IMG/VR virus record: IMGVR_UViG_3300036791_001038
Location: 1 to 64,000 of that record
Origin: a virus
Direction: 5' to 3' (one strand)
DNA length: 64,000 bases
Below are positions 11,974 to 20,900 of this stretch, in pieces. The notes below the pieces were generated by a model, which searched no databases, was not told where the DNA came from, and saw only the letters and a list, made by a program, of their open reading frames with translations. Position 1 is the first letter of the stretch. Every line of letters starts with the position of its first letter. A program made the translations under genes and the position numbers.

Positions 11974-14900
11974 GGATTAGATATGAGTCCACACCACGCC
12001 TCGAAGGATCTGGTCGATCAAGCTCCAGGAGACGCCATAGTACATGGCCAGTTCAGCCCTGGTCAAAGAACTGGTTCGAATCTCGCGAACTTCGTCCTCG
12101 GTGAGCTTGGCGCGCCCATGCCAGATACCTCTGGATTGGCGGTCACGGGCGATCTTGTCGGCCATGTTGTCGATGTGGGTACCGACCACCCAGTGGGCGG
12201 GATTCTGGCAAGGCGGGTTGTCGCAGGTATGGCGGACGAACAGCCCATCTGGGATCGGGCCGACCAACTGTTCGTAACCGAAGCGATGGGCATAGGTCGA
12301 GCGACCGTTGACTCGGAGAGCGCCATATCCCTTGTTGGTGCAGCCCCAGGTCCAGGGCCAGCAGGCGTCAGGACCGCCGGAGCGATCAATCCTGGAGAGG
12401 TACCGCTCCATGTCGCCCACGATGACCAGCTTAAACGGTCTGGCCTGGGAGCCTTCGTGGCCAGTTCAGATGAAGAAGGCCCCCGCACCGGCCAGTTCGG
12501 GGACGATCATGCCCTGGTCAATGTCCACCAGGTCAAGTCGCGGCCCAACACCTACTACCTGCACAACCTGTGGGTGAACCCTGATCACCGCGATAAGGGC
12601 ATCGGCTCTCGTCTGATGAAGAGCATCACCGACGAGCATGATGCCAACGGCTCCACGCTGGCCTTGCACACTGATCAGCCTCGATTACAGGAATGGTACA
12701 AAGGCATGGGATTCGAGCCCAAGGAGCGTGATGTCTTCGGCCAGGTGATGGAGCGTCCACCGAGGACGGCTGGACTCAGAGCCTTCGTGGCCGCCAGTTC
12801 AGATGAAGACGACGACCTGTCCACCAAAAGCCCGGCCGAGATCGACGCCCGCCTGGGCGATCACCATACGAAGCTGTATGGCCACCAGGGTCGCCAGGCG
12901 TCGGCCCTGGAGCAGATGCACCACGCCGTGGGGGATCGCCAACAGGGCCGGGGCCAGGGCAAGTTCTGGCAGAAGTCCCACCAGGAGGTCCTCAACCACG
13001 ATCCCTCCACCCTCACCAACCCTCGCCTGGCCCGCGACTACGCCCGCAACCGGACGGCCTATGACTCGGCCGGGGAGGACGCCAAGACCGAGCAGGGCCA
13101 CATCAGCCGCTATGACAACGAGTTCCACAAGCGGGGTGGCTGGTCGAGGTTTTTTCTGGTCCCCGATGGACATATCCACTCCTCGATGCAATGCCACTCC
13201 TGTCGGCCCACCACTCCCTTTAGCTGGTTGCCCAACCTGTCCGGCAAGTCTGAGGGCGAGGCCGTTGAGCAGCACGGCCCGCACCTCTGCACCCATTGCT
13301 TCAAGTCCGCTCCCACCGAGTGGAAGCGGGATCCGGCCGAGACGCGCGCCGAGGAGAAGAAGAAGTCGGGTGAGTATTGCGAGGGCGGCAAGGCCAGCAG
13401 CTACCCCGACGCCGAGGAGCGCGCCCGGCGCAAGGCCACCCATCCGCAAGGCAAGGTCAAGCTAGAGCCCGGCGAGGCCATGTACACCGGCCAGCGGGGT
13501 GGCTACCAGGGCCGTTGCCCCACCTGCAAGACCATCCAAAAGGTCAAGAACTCCGGCGAGTTCTACCAGCACAAGCCGCCCGAGGTACCCAAGGAGGAGA
13601 AGCCCAAGGTCGAGCGGCCGGTGCTACCTGATCCTGGTAAGGGGCTCAAGACCCATCTGCGGCAGAAGCATCAGATGAATACCCATGATTTCGACTCGTA
13701 CCAGCAGTATCAACCGGATAAATCGCTGGATCAGATCCATAGTGATCTGCATGAGAAATACGATAACAATCAGCATGCACCGAACAATCACACCCATGGT
13801 GGGTCTGCGCCGCCTGCCACCACGGTCATGACCCCGCCCAGGGAAGGCTCCAGGAGGGGCCTAAGAGCCTTTGTAGGGGCTGATGCCTCGGGGATAACGG
13901 TGGCCGGTCTCGCGGTGGTGGCCCGCGACACCGGCCGGGTGCTGATGCTGCAGCGCCTGCTCGATGGTAAGGATCCGGCCGGGGGTACCTGGGAATGGCC
14001 AGGCGGTCATATCGGTCAGGACGAATCACCTATCGAGGGAGCCATCCGCGAGTGGAAGGAAGAAGTCGGTCAGCATCTCCCTGAGGGCCATGTAGGGGGC
14101 TCCTGGGACTCCAAGGGGATGTATCAGGGATTCGTGTACGTCATCCCCTCTGAGGACGACATCGAGGTCTACAGCGGCAAGCGACCGGTCACCAATCCCG
14201 ATGATCCCAAGGGCGACAATCCCGAAGCCGTGGCCTGGTGGGATCCCAAGGACCTGCCCGACATGCCCGCTCTGCGCCCTGAGTGCAAGACCACCGACTG
14301 GTCGCTGTTCAAGCCCGCTGCTATTGCGAAGGTGGCCGTCGAGGAGAAGCCCTCAGAGCCCTGGTATCACAGCGCCGACGACTATGAGGGCGCAGTAGGT
14401 GACCGTACTCATATCACCCGTAATGTGCAGATGGATCTACCCACCCATCTGGTCGCTCATATGCCCGGTGTGATGGATGAGCGTCCTGGCGAACACCGTA
14501 ACATGCAAGGTGATAAGTGGGAGGACTTCAAGAATGACATCTCTGCCAACGGCATCAAAAACCCGCTCTTTATCACGGTGGATCACGGCCAGCGACCCAG
14601 GCTGTCTGAGGGCAACCACCGCAGAGACGCGGCGATTGAGCTAGGCCTCAAGCACGTCCCGGCCCAGGTGCGCTACTACGGTCACGCCGAGCGGGACAGC
14701 GACCTGGAGGACCAGGCCCGCAAGTGGTGGACCCACAATCCCCAGCATCTGCCCAGAACCTCGGCTAGAGCGTCCAGGATCAAATGGGATCAGGTCGAAC
14801 AGGATTACGAACATTCAGGACCGAGTGATTACGGAGGTGCTTACTGGATAACCCCCTCCGGTAAGAACTTGAATGTCGGTGAATACCATTCCAATCTCTT

Positions 14901-17900
14901 CAAACATCCGGCCGTTGGTTACAATCCGAATGCTAAGCCGGAGTATGCCGATGAGGATTCCCGTCATGTGCTGGCTCAGGGTGGGGTGCGGATCATGCAT
15001 CTGCCCAACTCCGCCTATGGCAATCGCATAGCCGTCGAGCATCACCATCCTCTCACCGAGGGCCAACAGAAGACCCTGATCAGCTTCGTGCATCGCTCCC
15101 ATCCTGATTCCCTGGACTATGACGGCCCGAATGGCTATCGGCAGTTCGACTTTCCCACTGGGGCCGATGTCCGTAAGCATCTGTCCAAAGAGGCCGCCTA
15201 CGACCTCCTCGGTCCAGGCAAAGGCCACTACTTCGAGCCGGTGGAGGAGGGCAGCGACTGGTGCGCCGTCTGCGGTCACGATCGCCGGGTGACCAAGCAT
15301 CCCCTGCCCAAGCAAGCGGCCGCCGAGCGTCAATATCTCTATCACACTTCTCCCGTTCATAATCGAGCGAGTATTACCGAGAAGGGTCTGCTTCCTAATC
15401 AACCAGGTCATGAAGACGAACCTGAGCTTCCTAAGGGAGTCTATCTTGACTCTGATGAAAAGATGGCTCTCGATACCGGTAATGATTATGGAGAAGATGT
15501 ATGGAAGGTGGATGTCACTGGATTAAAACATCATGTTGATCCTTATTGGGAGGGAGTTGCTCATCGACCTAATACCAGTCATTACGTCAAAGGAGCCATC
15601 CCACCTCATCGTGTGACTCTACACCGGCCTGCATCATGGCATGAATGCTCTGATAAGTCTTGTCACCTTGCAAGGATCGGGCTGCGGGCCTTTGTGGCGC
15701 TGGTGGTCCCCAAGACCTTCTTTCATGGCACCACTGAAGAACTGCAGCCTGGAGATGTCCTGCATCCCGGCAATGAGATGGGGCTGAAGACACACCCTCA
15801 ACTGCACAAGTGGCGGGGGGATCATGTCTGGGCCACCCCCGAGGAGGCCGGGGCCTGGGGCTACTCCGAGCAGGCCGAAACCAGCCGGGGCACCCACCAC
15901 GTTTATGGACCAACGGTCGGTGATCGCCCCCGGCCTCGGGTCTATGAGGTCGAGCCCATGGGACCGGTGCAGAAGCGCCGTCGTCTGAGTCCCTTCGACC
16001 CCGAAGAATACACCATGCCCTCGGCCAGGGTCCTGCGCTCCATCGACATCCCCCACCCCGAGGTGCCGTTACCCACTCAGGGCAAGCCCTCCGGTGGGGG
16101 TATGCAGGGTCGTCTCCCCGGCGAGAAGAGTTGGGAGAACTGGAAGACCCTGGAGCCCGACGCGGCCGATCTCTCCGAGCATTGGGAACTGTCCCGGCGT
16201 CGTCATCCAGAGGCCTGGGCGGCGGGTGATAAGGAAGAGCCAGCCCCAGAGACCGATGAGCATCAGCAGAAGCTCTTCGCGGCTCGAATGGCCGCGCTCC
16301 GGGCCTTCATAGCCGTCAACAGTTCAGATGAAGTACCGCCACCCATGGGGGAGTCGCCCATCCCCGAGGGCCATGTGCGGCTGTTCCACCAGACCTCGGT
16401 GAAGCAGGCCGAGTCGGTGCGCCAGCACGGGCTGACCATGGAGCATGCTCGCGATGTCAGCGGGCCACGCGGCGTCTGGGCCAGTCATGGCACCCGTTTC
16501 TACGGCGAAGGCGATGAGCATGCCACCGTGGAGTTCCACGTCCCTTACGACGAGCTACGCGACACGGCCGGAGGTCAGTCCCCGCATCGGCATCAGCCTC
16601 AGGAGGACTGGGAGAAGAGTACTCACCACACCCTGATTATCCCCCGCTCTATCAAGCCGCATGAGATCTCCGCTATCCATCTGCCCTGGCACAATCGTTA
16701 TCACTACTTCCATGACAACGGCATGACTGATGATGTGAAGAAGGGTGAGTACGACAACCTGTCCGACATGAAGGACTACGGCCCGGCCATCGACAAGATC
16801 AAGCACGAAGCTCTGCGTCATTTGGCCATGCAAGCCGAGGACGAGGTACCGCCCCGGCTCGGGACCGCGCCCATCCCCGAGGACCACGTCCGGCTCTACC
16901 ACCACACCTGGTCAAGGAACGTTCCCGGCATCCGGGAGCATGGCCTGCTGGCCGAGATGGGCCAGGGCGACAGCGGCAAGGGCTACGGCAACGAGGCATC
17001 AGCGGGGGTATGGGCCGCCAGTCAGCATCCCGAGCCTGATCCCCAGAGTGACCGGCATGTGATCGAGTTCCACGCCCATCCAAGAGAGATCGATGTCAAC
17101 GGCCCCTCTCCTGGCCAGGACATCCATAAATGGCAGCAGGGCGATCACAACGTCCTGATGCGGGGCAGTGTGCCGAAAGAGAACATCCTGGCTATTCACG
17201 CCCCTTGGCATACCGCTTATCATCAGATCTCCGAGGATGCCCGCGACCGGGAGGATGTGAAAGGCGGCAAGCTGGACTGGGTCCACAACGATCCCAGCAT
17301 GAAGGAGATCAGCAAGGCCGTCCACAAGATCCAGTCCGAAGCCAAGAAGACCCGCAACACCGAGAAGCCTCAGCAATGCAACTGGTGCAAGCAGCCCGCC
17401 ACCAAGTCCATGCTGTGGGCCGAGGGTATGGGGTACATCCCCACCTGTGACAAGCATGAGGCAAAGACCCGTGACCACATCGAGAACACCAATGATGACG
17501 AGGTCGTTGCCATCCACCAGATCAAGCAGGGAGCCAAGCAGCCCTATATCGGCAAGGGCTGGTGGCTGACGCCCGAGGGCAAGAAGATCGGGGTCTACGA
17601 CCACTACGAGACCACTCCGGGGATGGCCCGGCAGATGATTCGTCCTCACATGGCCGAGAGTGGTCAGGTCCGGGTCCGTAGCTTCAACAATCAACTCAAC
17701 GTGCAAACGTCGCGGCCGTTCACCGATGCTCAGCGCCAGAGCTTGCTGCTGGATGCCGATAAGCATTCCCGCATGTTCGTGGACGTGCTACACCCCGACA
17801 CCGAGGAGTCCATCCACTCCGAGTCCGGTGGCCCCGAGGACGCCGATCGCATGCTGGCCCGAGCCCACCGGGCCGCCATACCCCACACGGCCGCCCTGAC

Positions 17901-20900
17901 TCTCCTGGCCGATCAGCCCTACGCCGGAGGTCACACCTTCCAGTTCATCAAGGCCACCCCCAAGGTGATGGGTGGTAGCTCCCTGCACGAACTGCGGGCC
18001 TATCCCGAGGGCGAGTCCAAGCGCTACTCCGGGTCGCTGCGATGGTCATACAAGTCTGGTGAGATTGCCGGTATCGACGTGGACAAGGACCAGCAGCGTC
18101 AGGGCCTGGCCACCGAGCTACTGGGCCGGGCACGCGATATCGCCGCCACCACCCGAGGGGTGATCGCTCCCAAGCACTCCGATCAACGCACCAACGAGGG
18201 AGAGGCTTGGGCGCGCTCGACCGGCGATCGGCTGCCCCGGCGGCTCACCGGACTGGGGGTGTTCGTGGCCGCTTTTGGACAACCACAGCTATTCGATCCC
18301 GGTAGTGGTGGCCATGAGCATCTACCCAATCCTCGGGGTGGGCTGGACTGGCATCACGGCACTCCGCATCACTTCGAGAGCTTCGAGGAGGAGCGCCCGG
18401 AAGAAGACGATCCCTATGGCGGGTATGACTTCGAGACCGGCGAGAAGTTCAAGCAGCCCCATTGGAACACCCACCTGGGCCAGCACTGGACCTCCCTGCC
18501 GGGCGTGGCCGAGCATTTCGCCAAGGGCCAGTACGGTCAGTATGGGGAAGGCAAGGGTCATGTCATCACCGCTAACCTGGGCGTAAAGCACCCCAAGGAC
18601 TACAAGCTCGAATCCCACATGGACAAGGAGGCCTTCGAGCATGCCTGGGACGGGCATGATCCCCACGATTACCACGATGAGTTCTGCCATAACCCGGAGC
18701 ATCGAGACGACCCCGACGAGGAGCATTTCGATGACGAGCCCTACCACTACAACGACCAGCATGAGCGCGGCGACGAGGTGGACCGCCAGGTCCAGGCCCG
18801 CTACCGGGACCGGGAGCAGCAGGGCGAGTGGCTGAGCCAGCATCCCGACTCGGGCTCCCTGGCCGAGAGCTTCAAGGACAAGGTCCGCCAGGAGGGTCAT
18901 GACGGCATCACCTACGGCAACGAGCTAGAGGGGCCGCACGGCCACCAGTGCGCCATCACCTTCGATGAGCATCAGATCCACAACCCCCGCCGCCGGGCTC
19001 TGGGCAAGCTGGCGGTCGAGGACTACGACACCCTGTACCACATCACCGATCAGCACCACTTCGCCCTGGACCCTGAGCATGCCCCCCAGGACAACGCCTT
19101 CGCCATCCAGGACCGCTCCCACTACAAGGGCCTATACGCGACCAAAGACCCTGACACCTGGCGGGCGCAGGGCTACCACCGGCCTTACGTGGCCGAACTG
19201 CACGTCCCCCATGGGCTGGCCCAGCAGGAGCGCTGGCACGGGGAGAGCTTCATTCCGGCCGAGCATTTCGACAAGGTCAAGGTCAACCGGGTCATCCCCT
19301 TCGATGCTCATCAGCGTGAGAAGTGGGGTGAGCCCGGCACCATCGAGAGCTACCACGGCACCCACTACCAGACCAACCAGCCGCTCAAGAAGAAGCCGGG
19401 CTGGGAGTCATCGGACTACTACGAGGCGGATGAGAACGAGCCTGCAACCAAGGACGTGCGCGACTTCACCCCGAAGGAACACACCCGTCATCTCAAGCGG
19501 CTGCGCGAGTACCTGCACCACGTCCAGGGTTGGGGCTGGAACGAGTTCAACCAGAAGCATGAGCATGTCGGCATAGGCGAGGACGAACAAGACGAAGAGG
19601 GCATGCCCATCCGGCGGGACCAGAAGGGCCAGCCCATGACCCGAGATCGCTATGCAGCCAAGACCGGGCCGATCTACTACCACGGCCATGGCCGGGGAGG
19701 AGCCCGAGCCGCGACCGGCGATCCCGAGTGGGACGACAACCTCTTCGTCAGCCACGATCCCGAGGTGGCCAAGCTGTACGGCCCCAAGCTGGATCGCATC
19801 CAGATGGCCCCCGACACCAAGGTGGCCCGCCATGAACACTGGCTGGGCGCGCAGAGGCCTGACATTGCCCTCAATCTCCTGCGTAAGGCCAAGGCTAAGA
19901 ACGCCGATGTGATCGAGTTCCACAAGCCTCATGACTTCGTCGGTCACATCATCCTGAACAAGGACAAGATCGTCAGCCGGGAGCCCTATGATCCCGGTCA
20001 TACCGCCATGGCCGATCGAGGCGACTACGGCATGGAGCATTCCCCCCACCTGGAGGGACCGGCCTTGCACGAACTGGGGCACAGCTATCCCGACATCTAC
20101 GACCATCCCGAGTACTACGGCTCCATGCATGAACGGCCCGGCCGGGAGTCAGCCCGCGCCCTGAAGAGGGCCAAGGGCATCGGCCCCGACGACCAGGTCA
20201 GCATCTACCGGGCCGCTCCGCACGGGGTCACCACCTTCAACCACGGCGACTGGGTCACCCTCTCCCCCAGCTACGCCCAGCAGCACAGCCGCCACCCCAC
20301 CGACGAGAGCCGGGACATGCCCATCTACAAGGCCCAGGTGGCGGCCAAGCACGTCCACTGGGACGAGAACGACATCAACGAGTTCGGCTACTCCGGCCCC
20401 GAGGTACCCGCCACCAAGCACCTACCGGGTGGTCCTGACGCGCCGCGCCTGGCTGCCTTCGTGGCCGCCCTGGACCCCGGCCAGGTCTCCGAGGCATCCC
20501 CGGAGGAGTTCCATCGCCGCTTCTCCGAGGCTATGGAGGGCAGCCCCTTCGTCCACCATGTGACCAACCACACTCCCGAGGAGATCCGCTCGGGCGGCAT
20601 GCGCCCGCTCACCACCAACGGTGGCGACACCGGGGTGCTGGTGCATGACCACGGCGACGGCCGTATCGAGGCCACCGGCCTGTACAACCGCTCCAAGGTC
20701 AAGGGCGCGGGGGTCGATCTGCTCAAGCATACCATGGAGCATCATGGCGTGAACTACGTCGAAGCGTATGGACCTAGACTTCCCCAGTTGTACCGACGAG
20801 CAGGCTTCCAGACCACCGAGAAATATCGCTTCGATCGTGAGCAGGCTAACCCTGGCTGGGATTTTCGCCAGTTCGATTCGCCTAGCTATCACATCATGCA

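Larger units (their letters stand above)
12445..20466 (+). repeat. Recurring LRAFVA inter-domain motif (7 clear copies)
   Basis: Copies: 12445-12462 LGAFVA, 12775-12792 LRAFVA, 13861-13878 LRAFVG, 15682-15699 LRAFVA, 16297-16314 LRAFIA, 18253-18270 LGVFVA, 20449-20466 LAAFVA. Degenerate forms occur at 16813 (LRHLAM) and 19000 (LGKLAV). Several are followed by SSDE, and three copies share the DNA string AGTTCAGATGAAG. They sit at module starts. Possible roles are protease cleavage sites, packaging signals or recombination joints. Confidence 0.7.

Noticed and set aside
11977-12411. Intein or group I intron interpretation of the HNH insertion
   Set aside because: The HNH is on the opposite strand, and no intein splice blocks or intron core structure were seen on the plus strand.
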